This document shows, in pieces, positions 1 through 7,931 of a stretch of 36,756 nt of DNA; within the stretch, counting starts at the first letter, position 1, and every line of letters begins with the position of its first letter. Source of the DNA: Kofleriaceae bacterium (GTDB lineage Bacteria; Myxococcota_A; Polyangia; Haliangiales; Haliangiaceae); the NCBI GenBank assembly GCA_025357755.1, contig JANXOP010000138.1:1-36756 (forward strand), in the 5' to 3' direction. The translations under genes and the position numbers were made by a program. The notes below the pieces were generated by a model. The model saw nothing but the letters and a program-made list of their open reading frames with translations. It made no database searches and was not told the DNA's origin.

Positions 1-341
1 TCGGCACGCTCGCGCTCGGCTTGCTCGCGCACGTCTCCGCCGGCGACGTCACGCTCGCCGACGTGATCGCAGATGCCCTCACCACGACCGAAGGCTACGC
101 CGCGAACCTGGTCGCGGCGCTCGGCGAGCTGCGCGTCGCGACGCCACACACTGCCACCGCGATCGCGGCGCTCGTCGCGCCGTCACAGCCGATCGGTGCG
201 CGCGTGATCGCAGCGTCGGTCAGCGGCCGAACCTTGCCCCACGATCACCCCGCGTGGGCGCACGTGCGCGAGCTACTCGAGCTCGGCACGATCGCGCGCG
301 CCGCGGCCTGGGCCGGGCTACGCGATCGCGCCAGGCGCTGA
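1..341 (+). CDS. C-terminal part of an unidentified protein (5' end outside window)
   Basis: The reading frame is open from the left edge (frame beginning at base 3) to a TGA at 339-341, giving about 112 residues. Third codon positions are almost all G or C, as in the neighbouring real genes. The product is Ala/Leu-rich and looks helical, with amphipathic stretches such as ALGELRV and VRELLELGTIARAA that would fit HEAT-like or other helical repeats. No catalytic motif is visible and I do not recognise the family. It converges on the beta-barrel gene ending at 414. Confidence 0.6.
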   Translation, partial: GTLALGLLAHVSAGDVTLADVIADALTTTEGYAANLVAALGELRVATPHTATAIAALVAPSQPIGARVIAASVSGRTLPHDHPAWAHVRELLELGTIARAAAWAGLRDRARR

Positions 342-342
342 A

Positions 343-365
343 GCGAGCTTCACACGATTGCTCGC
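343..365. terminator. Inverted repeat between convergent genes (possible terminator)
   Basis: GCGAGC (343-348) and GCTCGC (360-365) form a perfect 6-bp stem with an 11-nt loop. It begins one base after the stop of the upstream + gene and lies about 50 nt past the stop of the facing gene. There is no T-run on either side, so an intrinsic terminator is only a guess from position. Confidence 0.3.
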
Positions 366-413
366 GCGGGCGGCGACCGATCACATTCGCGATCACCTTG
401 CCTGTGCAGGTAG

Positions 414-1316
414 TTAGCGCTGCTGATACACGAGGTCGACGGTGACGCGGAGCTCGGGCGCACCGAGCTCGTCGTCGAGATGGGTGCCGACCCGCGCCGC
501 GATCGCGTACTGCGGGCGGATCCGTCCGACGAGCCCGATCCGGCCTTCGATCGGCGCGGGGCCCTTCATGTGTTGGACGCGATCGCTGACCACGCCGACG
601 ACCTCGGCCTCGGCCTTGAATTGATCGGCTCTGCACCACAGCGAGCAGAACGGCGGGATGCCGATCGTCGCGCCCGCGGCCCAGAACAGCTCGTCGCCGA
701 TCAATAGATCCGCGATCTGTACTTCAGCACCGCGAATCCGGATGCCGCCGGTCGCGGCGAGCGTGATGTCGTGTGGCAACGTGATCCGCGCGATGCCACT
801 CCACGCCGCACTCCAGCGCGCGTCGCCCGCGAAGTCGTGATCGTCACCCGTGGGAAGCGTGAGGTTGCCGCGCACGAACACCGCGACCGGGCCCCGGGTC
901 ATCACATGCACCCGTGCACCGATCTGCAGGTCGTTCGGCACCCACGTGTCGAGCGGGCGATCATCGCCGAGGTACTGATAGCGGCGCCCGACCTGGTGCG
1001 ACAGCGGCAGCTTCGCATCGACGATCACCTCCTCGCCGAGCGCGATCGCACCGCCGAGGGTCACGGTCTCGCGCCGCTTCACGGGATAGGTCGTCAGATC
1101 GATCGTGTGGAGCCGGATCGGCTGCTCGAGGTCGGTCAGCATGAGCCCGAAAGCGAACTCGCCGACCGGCGCGCCGCCATCGAAGCCCATCTCGGCCTGC
1201 CCCGGCGGCGTCGTATCGCGATCGACCTCGATCGCCTCGGGACGCATCACGGGCGTGTTCGCAAACACCGGTGCCGCGAGCATGGCGACGACGATCAACG
1301 CGCGCATGATGCTCAT
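414..1316 (-). CDS. Exported protein, probable outer-membrane beta-barrel
   Basis: 300 residues. The start ATG (1314-1316) overlaps the TGA of the upstream gene in an ATGA; a second ATG three codons later (1307) is possible. An N-terminal signal peptide (MRALIVVAMLAAPVFA) is followed by alternating short hydrophobic/polar stretches with many Gly, Asp and aromatic residues (for example TVTLGGAIALGEEVIV, PVAVFVRGNLTLPTGDD, IRPQYAIAARVGTHL). This resembles the strand pattern of outer-membrane transporter-like or MetA-pathway-type barrel proteins. The family is inferred from pattern only. It is the last gene of the pyrC-carA transcription unit, with no evident link to pyrimidine synthesis. Confidence 0.75.
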   Translation of the reverse strand: MSIMRALIVVAMLAAPVFANTPVMRPEAIEVDRDTTPPGQAEMGFDGGAPVGEFAFGLMLTDLEQPIRLHTIDLTTYPVKRRETVTLGGAIALGEEVIVDAKLPLSHQVGRRYQYLGDDRPLDTWVPNDLQIGARVHVMTRGPVAVFVRGNLTLPTGDDHDFAGDARWSAAWSGIARITLPHDITLAATGGIRIRGAEVQIADLLIGDELFWAAGATIGIPPFCSLWCRADQFKAEAEVVGVVSDRVQHMKGPAPIEGRIGLVGRIRPQYAIAARVGTHLDDELGAPELRVTVDLVYQQR

Positions 1317-1957
1317 CCCATGATCCGCGAGCCGAGCTCGTAGACGCGGGCCGGCGGCATGTGGCGATAGCGCGTGACCTGGACGCGAAGCTGCGCGATC
1401 TGATCGATCACGTCGCGCCGGGTCGAGCCCTTCGCGAGCATCGCGCGCGCGCGCTCGACGATCGCGGCGCGCGCGGCCTTCGGATGATAGATAAACGTGC
1501 GCCCGAAACGGACTTCGCCACCGACGCCACACAGCCGGAGCTCGGCGACATCGCCGACATCGACCCCGTGCAGGGCGCGCTGTTCGCTGACGTGGATCTC
1601 CGCACCGCCGAGCAGATCGAGCAGCTCGATGCGGCCCGGCGCCATCGCCTGGATCTCGTAGAGGCTGCGATGCGACGTCACCAGCGCACGTACGATCGGC
1701 GCGCGCGGATCCTCGCCGAGCTCGCGCAGGGTCTGCACCGCAGGTGGCAGCTCGCCGCCGGGCGCGACGCGCTCGACGACGAACCACTCGACGAACGCCG
1801 CGCTCCACGGCTCCCACAGCTCGTCCTCTTGATGCACCTTGCCACGCCGCTGCTCGTACTCCGCACGCGCGGTGGCGGCCGCTTCGGCATCGGCAGTGTG
1901 GCGCGCGTAGAGCTCCTCGGTCACCGCATCGAGGTCTGCGGCAACCGAGCCGGTCAC
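1313..1957 (-). CDS. Conserved protein of unknown function, translationally coupled to carA
   Basis: 214 residues. The start is a GTG (1955-1957) overlapping the carA TGA by 4 nt (GTGA), and its own stop overlaps the next start by 4 nt. It has no signal peptide or membrane segment. An acidic, helical N-terminus (about residues 5-45) is followed by a Trp/Phe-rich stretch ([16 protein letters not shown]), a central part with HRSLYEIQ and [17 protein letters not shown], and a basic C-terminus with [16 protein letters not shown]. These compact aromatic and charged motifs suggest a conserved globular domain, but I cannot assign a family or function. The coupling to carA is plain in the sequence; its meaning is not. 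Confidence 0.8.
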   Translation of the reverse strand: MTGSVAADLDAVTEELYARHTADAEAAATARAEYEQRRGKVHQEDELWEPWSAAFVEWFVVERVAPGGELPPAVQTLRELGEDPRAPIVRALVTSHRSLYEIQAMAPGRIELLDLLGGAEIHVSEQRALHGVDVGDVAELRLCGVGGEVRFGRTFIYHPKAARAAIVERARAMLAKGSTRRDVIDQIAQLRVQVTRYRHMPPARVYELGSRIMG

Positions 1958-3093
1958 CGCGCCCTCTTCAGATGGTCGCGGAACCGAGCGAACAAGTAGC
2001 TCGCGTCGTGCGGCCCGGGGCTCGCCTCCGGGTGATATTGCACGCTGAAGATCGGCTTGCCCTCGACGGCGAGCCCCTCGTTCGAGTGATCGAACAAGTT
2101 CTCGTGCGTGACGTGTACGCCCGAGGGGAGCGACGCCGGATCGACGACGAAGCCATGGTTCTGGGACGTGATCTCGACCTTGCCGGTGGTCTTGTCGAGC
2201 ACCGGGTGGTTGCCACCGTGGTGACCGAACGGCAGCTTGAGCGTCTTGCCGCCGAGGGCGAGGCCGAGGATCTGGTGGCCGAGGCAGATGCCGAACACCG
2301 GCTTGCCGCTCGCGCACAGCTCGCGCGCGGCGAGGACTCCGTAGTCGACGGCCGCCGGATCACCGGGCCCGTTCGAGAGGAAGAACCCATCGGGAGCAAG
2401 CGCGAGGGCTTCACGCGCCGGGGTCTTCGCGGGCACGACCGTGACCCGCGCGCCGAGCTCGCGGAGCTGGCGAAGGATGTTCTCCTTGATCCCGAAGTCG
2501 TACGCGACGACATGAAACTCGATCGGCGGGACCGGCAGCGCGCGACCGTCGTCTTCGGCGCGCCACGAAGGCTTCGTCCACTCGTAGCTCGCGGCGCACG
2601 TGACGCCGGGGACGAGATCCTGGCCATCCATCTTCGGCGCCGCGCGCACGCGCTCCAGCACCTCGGAAATCGCATCGACATGCGGCGTGATCGTGCCGCG
2701 CATCGCGCCTTCGTCGCGCAGGCAGCGCGTCAGCGCGCGCGTATCGATCCCGTCGATCCCGGGGATGCCGGCCTGCTCGAGCCACGCGGGTAGCGCCTGC
2801 TCCGAGCGCCAGCTCGCGGTCAGCGGCGAGAGCTCGCGGATCGCGAGGCCCGCACAGACCACGCGGCGCGCCTCGGTGTCAGAGGGGTTCGTCCCGACGT
2901 TACCGATCTGGGTCGCGGTCATCACGACGATCTGGCCGGCGTACGAAGGATCGCTGACGATCTCCTGGTAGCCGGTGATCGACGTGTTGAACACGACCTC
3001 GCCGATCGACTCGACGCGTGCGCCGTAGCCCTCGCCCTTCCACACCCGACCGTTTTCGAGGACGAGCGCCGCGGGCCAGCGAGAACCGGTCAT
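1954..3093 (-). CDS. carA: Carbamoyl-phosphate synthase small (glutaminase) subunit
   Basis: 379 residues, the usual family length. CarA hydrolyses glutamine and passes ammonia to CarB, which makes carbamoyl phosphate for pyrimidine and arginine synthesis. The N-terminal CPSase small-chain domain (about 1-150) carries [20 protein letters not shown]. The class I glutamine amidotransferase domain (about 192-379) has the nucleophile Cys270 in GICLGHQ and the His354/Glu356 pair in [11 protein letters not shown], so the triad is intact. The ATG at 3091-3093 overlaps the pyrC stop (ATGA). carB is not in the window. Confidence 0.97.
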   Translation of the reverse strand: MTGSRWPAALVLENGRVWKGEGYGARVESIGEVVFNTSITGYQEIVSDPSYAGQIVVMTATQIGNVGTNPSDTEARRVVCAGLAIRELSPLTASWRSEQALPAWLEQAGIPGIDGIDTRALTRCLRDEGAMRGTITPHVDAISEVLERVRAAPKMDGQDLVPGVTCAASYEWTKPSWRAEDDGRALPVPPIEFHVVAYDFGIKENILRQLRELGARVTVVPAKTPAREALALAPDGFFLSNGPGDPAAVDYGVLAARELCASGKPVFGICLGHQILGLALGGKTLKLPFGHHGGNHPVLDKTTGKVEITSQNHGFVVDPASLPSGVHVTHENLFDHSNEGLAVEGKPIFSVQYHPEASPGPHDASYLFARFRDHLKRAR

Positions 3094-4385
3094 TTCATTC
3101 TCCCGTCGAGGTCGTACACCAGCCGGCCTTCGACGAAGGTCAGCACCGCACGCCCCGCGAGCTTCTGGCCGAGGAACGGCGAGTTCTTCGATTTCGAGAG
3201 CAAGGCGTCTGGCGTGAGGGTCATCGCGCGTTCCGGATCGATCACGGTCAGGTCGGCGACCGAGCCGATCGCGAGCGAGCCACCCGAGAGCCCGAACGCG
3301 CGCGCCGGACCACCGGTGAACGCCGCGATCACGCGCTTCTCGTCGAGCGTGCCCATCCGCACGAAATCGAGCAGGATCGGCAGCGCGGTCTCGAGGCCGA
3401 GCATGCCGGGCGCGGCGCACTCGAACTCGACATCTTTTTCGACCGAGGAGTGCGGCGCGTGATCGGTCGCGATGGCGTCGATCGTGCCGTCGGCGAGCGC
3501 TTCGAGCAGCGCCTCTTGATCGGCCGTGGTGCGCAGCGGTGGCATCACCTTGGTCCGCGTGTCGTAGTGGCTGCACGCTTCGTCGGTGAGCGCGAGGTGG
3601 TGCGGCGTGACCTCGCACGTGACGGGCAAGCCGCGGCGCTTCGCATCACGAACCAGGGCGACCGTGCGCGCGGTCGAGACATGCGCGACGTGATAGCGCG
3701 CGCCCGTCCACTCGACGATCTCGAGATCACGCGCGACCATCGCGCTCTCGGCGCAGGCGGGCTGGCCCTTGATGCCGATCCGCGTCGCGACCGCGCCTTC
3801 GTTCATCGCGCCGCCCTCGGAGAGATCGAGATCCTCGGCGTGCTGGACGAGCGGCAGATCGAAGGTCTTCGCGTACTCGAACGCGCGCCGCAGGAGCCCC
3901 GCGTTCATCACGGGACGGCCGTCATCGGAGATGGCCACGATGCCGGCCTCCTTCATCTCGGCGATTTCGGCGAGCAGCTTGCCCTCGAGGCCCTGCGAGA
4001 TCGCGCCGATCGGGCGTACCCGGACGAGGCCGACTTCCTGCGCGCGCCGGACGATGAGCTCGGTGATCGCGCGCTGGTCGTTCACCGGCTTGGTGTTCGG
4101 CATGCAGCAGATCGTGGTGAACCCACCTGCGGCGGCCGCGCGCGTGCCGGTCTCGATGTCTTCCTTGTATTCATGCCCCGGCTCGCGGAGGTGAACATGA
4201 AGGTCGATCAGTCCTGGCACGATCCACAGGTCGGTGACGTCGATGATCCTGGGCGCGATTAGCCCTCGCCCGATCTCGACGATACGGCCCTGTTGGATAC
4301 GTACGTCGGCGAGCTGGTCGACGGGACGCTGCGCGGCCGGATCGAGCACCCGGCCTCCGCGCAAGACAAGATCCCCTGGATCCAT
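3090..4385 (-). CDS. pyrC: Dihydroorotase (class I type)
   Basis: 431 residues from the ATG at 4383-4385; an in-frame ATG at 4401-4403 would add six residues but would overlap the 5' end of the divergent gene. It catalyses the reversible cyclisation of carbamoyl aspartate to dihydroorotate. The amidohydrolase signature is clear: the HxH metal ligands His63 and His65 in [10 protein letters not shown], the downstream [12 protein letters not shown] block, HAEDL, HVSTA, and a late ATDHAPHS with the catalytic-site Asp. It is the first gene of the pyrC-carA unit. No pyrB is present upstream; a divergent gene lies there instead. Confidence 0.95.
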   Translation of the reverse strand: MDPGDLVLRGGRVLDPAAQRPVDQLADVRIQQGRIVEIGRGLIAPRIIDVTDLWIVPGLIDLHVHLREPGHEYKEDIETGTRAAAAGGFTTICCMPNTKPVNDQRAITELIVRRAQEVGLVRVRPIGAISQGLEGKLLAEIAEMKEAGIVAISDDGRPVMNAGLLRRAFEYAKTFDLPLVQHAEDLDLSEGGAMNEGAVATRIGIKGQPACAESAMVARDLEIVEWTGARYHVAHVSTARTVALVRDAKRRGLPVTCEVTPHHLALTDEACSHYDTRTKVMPPLRTTADQEALLEALADGTIDAIATDHAPHSSVEKDVEFECAAPGMLGLETALPILLDFVRMGTLDEKRVIAAFTGGPARAFGLSGGSLAIGSVADLTVIDPERAMTLTPDALLSKSKNSPFLGQKLAGRAVLTFVEGRLVYDLDGRMK

Positions 4386-4422
4386 CGGAGCGGGTCTTAC
4401 CATGGCGAGCTATCATCCCGTC

Positions 4423-5163
4423 ATGCCGACCGCAGGGATCGTCATCATCGGGGACGAGATCCTCAGCGGGAAGTTCGTCGAGGAGAACGCGGCGTTCCTG
4501 ATCGGGGAGCTGCGGAGCCTGGGCGTCGACCTCCGCCGGATCACCGTGGTTCCGGATGACCGGGACGATATCGCCGCCGCCGTGACCGAGGCCTCGGCCC
4601 GGTTCGATCACGTGTTCACCTCCGGCGGGGTGGGCCCGACCCACGACGACATCACGATCGCCTCGATCGCGCACGGTTTCGGGGTCGCCGTGACTCGCCA
4701 TCCGGAGCTCGAGGCCAAGGTCCGGCGCTACTGGAAGGAAAAGCTCGCAGACGCAAACCTGCGCCTCGCCGACATGCCCGCCGGGAGCGAGCTGGTCTAT
4801 GGCAAGGATCAAGTCTGGCCGGTGCTGTGCTTCAAGAACGTCTACATCCTCCCGGGCGTCCCGACCCTGTTTCGCCGCAAGTTCGTCGACATCCGCGACC
4901 GGTTTCGCGCGACGCCCGTGTGGGCCGCGCGGATCTATGTCAACGGCGAGGAAGGTGACCTCGCGCCGAAGCTCGATGCGGTCGTCGCGGCCTACCCAAG
5001 TGTCAAGCTCGGCAGCTATCCCCGATTCTCGGAGACTGACTTCAGCGTCCTACTCACGCTCGAGGGCTCCGTGCCCGCCGAGGTGACGGCTGCGTTCGAA
5101 ATGCTGAGCTCGGCGCTCTCGACCCAGCTCGTGCGCACCGAAACTCCGCAGTCCGTCGGCTAG
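4423..5163 (+). CDS. CinA-like molybdopterin-binding (MoCF) domain protein
   Basis: 246 residues starting at MPTAGIVIIGDEIL; an upstream in-frame ATG at 4402 would add seven residues. The MoCF/MogA fold is shown by GIVIIGDEILSGK at the N-terminus and SGGVGPTHDDIT near residue 65, the typical ligand-binding loops of CinA N-terminal domains. The C-terminal nicotinamide-nucleotide amidase domain of full-length CinA is missing, so this is a stand-alone MoCF protein like others annotated as competence/damage-inducible protein A. The exact substrate is not known; a nucleotide-pyrophosphatase role, as for CinA-type COG1058 domains, is an inference. It is a lone + gene whose stop TAG shares the CTAG at 5160-5163 with the stop of hisS. 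Confidence 0.85.
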   Translation: MPTAGIVIIGDEILSGKFVEENAAFLIGELRSLGVDLRRITVVPDDRDDIAAAVTEASARFDHVFTSGGVGPTHDDITIASIAHGFGVAVTRHPELEAKVRRYWKEKLADANLRLADMPAGSELVYGKDQVWPVLCFKNVYILPGVPTLFRRKFVDIRDRFRATPVWAARIYVNGEEGDLAPKLDAVVAAYPSVKLGSYPRFSETDFSVLLTLEGSVPAEVTAAFEMLSSALSTQLVRTETPQSVG

Positions 5164-6614
5164 AGCTTGGCGCGGACCGCAGCGACCACGTCGGCGCGAG
5201 GCACGACCGTCTCGGTCAACGCCTTGTTCTGATCCTTGCTGAGCTTTGGATCGAACGGGATCCGGAGATCGCTGAGCTTCACGGTGCCGGCCTCGTGCTC
5301 GCGGGTGCCCAGCAGGATCGACAGCGGGATGCCGGTCGCATCCGCGTACTTGAATTGCGGGCCGATGCCGGTCTGCTCGCCGTAGACTTCGACGTTGAGC
5401 CCGGCCGTTCGAAGCTCGGCGGCGAGCTTGGCGTACTCGGCGGCGAGGTTCGGGTCGGCATTCAAGATGATGACGTGTGCGGTCGAACGCTTGATCACGG
5501 CGGTGATCGCGGCGTTCTGTTGATCCTTCGGCTTCTTGAGCTCGGCCTTGCGCGCGGTGACTTGGGCGTCGAGCAATTGCGAGAACAAGCGCGTCGCGCC
5601 GATCGAGATGCCAACGCCCGGCAATTTCGAGGTCGTGTACAGGCCCGCCAGGTTCTCGTAGCGCCCGCCCGAACAGATCGAGCCGTAGTCGGGATGCTCG
5701 TCGAGGAATGTCTCGTAGACCGTGCCCGTGTAATAATCGAGGCCACGCACGATCGAGAGATCGACCTGGATGAACTCGGGAGGCACGCCGAGCGCGAGGG
5801 TCTGGCGGTAGACCGTCTCGAGCTGCGACAAACCCTCGAGCAGGATCGGCGGGATGGATGGACGGCTTCGGAGCGCTGCGACGGCCTCCGACCAGGGAGC
5901 CGCGAGCACGTCGAGCAGCTCCTGCGCCTGGTGCGGCGTGATCGGTGCGGGCTTGTCGTCCTTCGCGATGGACAACATGGCTTCGACCTTCGCGCGGCCG
6001 ATCTTGCGCAACCGGTCGACGTCGTGAAGGACCGCGGTGTGAACGTCCTCGGGGATCCCGAAGAGCTCGAGCAGCCCGCGCAGCAGCTTTCGATTGTTGA
6101 CGAAGATCGTGAACTTGCCGAACGCGAGCTCGGCAAACACGCCGTAGATCACGGCGGGAATCTCGCTGTCGTACGCGATCGACAAGGTGTCCTTGCCGAT
6201 CACGTCGATGTCGCACTGATAGAACTCACGGAACCGACCGCGCTGCGCGTGCTCGCCGCGGTACACCCGTTGGATCTGGTAGCGGCGGAACGGAAAGTTC
6301 AGCTCCTTCTCGTGCTCGGCGACATAGCGCGCGAGTGGCACGGTCAGATCGAAGCGCAGCGCGAGCTCCGGAGGACTTCCTTTCTCGAGCGAGCCCGTGT
6401 TCTGGACGAAGTAGACCTGCTTCTCGGTCTCGCCACCGGTCTTGGTCAACAACACGTCGACCAACTCGAAGGTGGGTGTCTCGATCGGCAAGAACCCGAA
6501 GCGCTCGAAGCCGCGACGGATCGTGTCCAGCATGCGCTGAAACATGATCTGATTGGCGGGCGTGAGCTCGAGCACTCCCTGCGTGGTGCGGGGCTGGACG
6601 GGCATGGGGCCCAT
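5160..6614 (-). CDS. hisS: Histidyl-tRNA synthetase
   Basis: 484 residues from the ATG at 6612-6614, or 481 from the ATG at 6603-6605; neither has a clear Shine-Dalgarno, so the start is uncertain. It charges tRNA-His. Class II motif 2 is seen in the FPFRRYQIQRVYRGEHAQRG region. The two histidine-binding signatures are also present: RGLDYYTGTVYE, and SICSGGRYENLAG followed by GVGISIGATRL (motif 3). A C-terminal anticodon-binding domain follows (about 385-484). It is somewhat longer than typical bacterial HisRS (about 420-430), with extra residues in the central insertion and near the C-terminus. It is the last gene of a probable four-gene unit, 11 nt after the phosphoesterase stop. Confidence 0.95.
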   Translation of the reverse strand: MGPMPVQPRTTQGVLELTPANQIMFQRMLDTIRRGFERFGFLPIETPTFELVDVLLTKTGGETEKQVYFVQNTGSLEKGSPPELALRFDLTVPLARYVAEHEKELNFPFRRYQIQRVYRGEHAQRGRFREFYQCDIDVIGKDTLSIAYDSEIPAVIYGVFAELAFGKFTIFVNNRKLLRGLLELFGIPEDVHTAVLHDVDRLRKIGRAKVEAMLSIAKDDKPAPITPHQAQELLDVLAAPWSEAVAALRSRPSIPPILLEGLSQLETVYRQTLALGVPPEFIQVDLSIVRGLDYYTGTVYETFLDEHPDYGSICSGGRYENLAGLYTTSKLPGVGISIGATRLFSQLLDAQVTARKAELKKPKDQQNAAITAVIKRSTAHVIILNADPNLAAEYAKLAAELRTAGLNVEVYGEQTGIGPQFKYADATGIPLSILLGTREHEAGTVKLSDLRIPFDPKLSKDQNKALTETVVPRADVVAAVRAKL

Positions 6615-6625
6615 GCCTATCACAT

Positions 6626-7921
6626 CTAGGAACGGAGCGAGCGCACGACGACGACGGCGGCACCGAGCGTGACGACACCGCCGCCGATCGCCCACCACAG
6701 GAGCGAGCCACCGCTCACCGGCGGCGGTGGTGCGGTGGCCGGGCTCATGGTCGCACTGGGTGTGGCCGCAGGTGCGCCGGTCGCGGGCGCAGTGATCGCC
6801 GCGACGATGGGTGGGCCATCGGTCCAGCTCAGGGTCTCGATGAGCGTGCCGTCGGCGCGGATGCCGCTGACCTCGACGCGGTTGCCGCTCACGTTGACGC
6901 GCAGGAAGTGGAGCACGCGCTCGAACTTCTTCACCGCTTCGACATCGATCGGGTTCGACTTGGGCCGCCGCGGATAGAGCGGCGCCCCGCCCCCACCGGA
7001 GACGAAGTAGTGGATGCCGTTGTGGTCCGCGCGCTCGTAGACGTGATCGTGGCCGGAGAACACCGCGGACACCTGGTACTTCTCGAACAGCGGGGTCCAG
7101 CGCTCGCGCAGATCGATGTTGCCGCCGTGCAAGGAGATCGAGAACGGCGGGTGGTGCATCACGATGAAGATGTGGTGGACCGCTGGATCCTGGCGCGCCG
7201 CGATCAACTCGCGCTCGATCCACGAGGTCTGATCGGTGAGCGCGAACGAGTACGCGTTCGAATCGAGCACGAGGATCCGCGCGGTCGCGTACGTGAATGC
7301 GTAGTAGCGCTCGGCATCACCGCCGTTCTCCGGGACCGAGAAGTACGCGCGATACGTATCGGCGGTGCGGCCCCGACCCTGACGATCGTGGTTACCGAGC
7401 GCGGGGAAGTAGACGTTGTCGCGGAGCAGCCGGTTCTCGATGTCGAAGAACTGCTGCCATTGATCTTGGCGATAGCCCTCGTCGACCATGTCGCCGGTGC
7501 CGAGGACGAAGTCGGGGACTTCTTGCGCGACGCGATCGATCACCCGGCGGTGTTGCTCGACGCCATTGCGCGAGTCGCCATAGACCACGAACTCGAACGG
7601 TACGTCCTTGCCGTCCAGAGGAGCGGTCGCGAACTCGCCTTCCCACGTGCCATCACCGACCGTGACCTTGTAGCGATAGCGCGAGGCTGGCTGGAGCTTG
7701 TCGAGGCGCGCCTCGACGATGTGATCCGCGCCGACCTCGATCGTGCGTTCGCCGCCCGGCCCGTTGATCGTGAGCTTGGCAGGGACCTCTTCGTCCATCT
7801 CCCACATCACCGTGATCGAGGTCGGTGCGAGATCCTGGAGGTACGGACCCTTCAGCATCTTCGGCGCGGCCCCAGCGGATGCCGAGAGGCAGATCGCCAC
7901 CAGCGCGCAGAGCCACCTCAT
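6626..7921 (-). CDS. Secreted, membrane-anchored metallophosphoesterase with N-terminal fibronectin-like domain
   Basis: 431 residues. Signal peptide (1-19, ending ASAGAA), then a purple-acid-phosphatase-type fibronectin III-like domain (about 22-100), then a calcineurin-like phosphoesterase domain (about 108-340). All metal-site blocks are visible: GDSRNG (115-120), GTGDMVDEG (141-149), GNHD (176-179), MHHPP (255-259) and GHDHVYER (290-297). An Ala/Pro/Thr-rich linker leads to a C-terminal transmembrane helix (about 403-427) ending in Arg-rich residues, so the enzyme domain should face the periplasm while anchored in the inner membrane. The substrate is unknown. It is separated from prkA by 10 nt. 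Confidence 0.9.
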   Translation of the reverse strand: MRWLCALVAICLSASAGAAPKMLKGPYLQDLAPTSITVMWEMDEEVPAKLTINGPGGERTIEVGADHIVEARLDKLQPASRYRYKVTVGDGTWEGEFATAPLDGKDVPFEFVVYGDSRNGVEQHRRVIDRVAQEVPDFVLGTGDMVDEGYRQDQWQQFFDIENRLLRDNVYFPALGNHDRQGRGRTADTYRAYFSVPENGGDAERYYAFTYATARILVLDSNAYSFALTDQTSWIERELIAARQDPAVHHIFIVMHHPPFSISLHGGNIDLRERWTPLFEKYQVSAVFSGHDHVYERADHNGIHYFVSGGGGAPLYPRRPKSNPIDVEAVKKFERVLHFLRVNVSGNRVEVSGIRADGTLIETLSWTDGPPIVAAITAPATGAPAATPSATMSPATAPPPPVSGGSLLWWAIGGGVVTLGAAVVVVRSLRS

Positions 7922-7931
7922 ACGTGCGATC

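Noticed and set aside
3018..4262. Long open frame on the + strand opposite pyrC
   Set aside because: It is Arg/Asp-rich with no recognisable motif and runs exactly antisense to a clear pyrC; at this GC content such mirror frames stay open by chance.
4386..4422. TATCAT (4411-4416) as a promoter -10 box for the CinA-like gene
   Set aside because: No acceptable -35 at suitable spacing, and the match lies among overlapping possible start codons.
5295..6629. 444-codon open frame on the + strand opposite hisS
   Set aside because: The opposite strand codes an intact histidyl-tRNA synthetase with all class II motifs; this frame has only Arg/Leu/Asp-biased low-complexity sequence.
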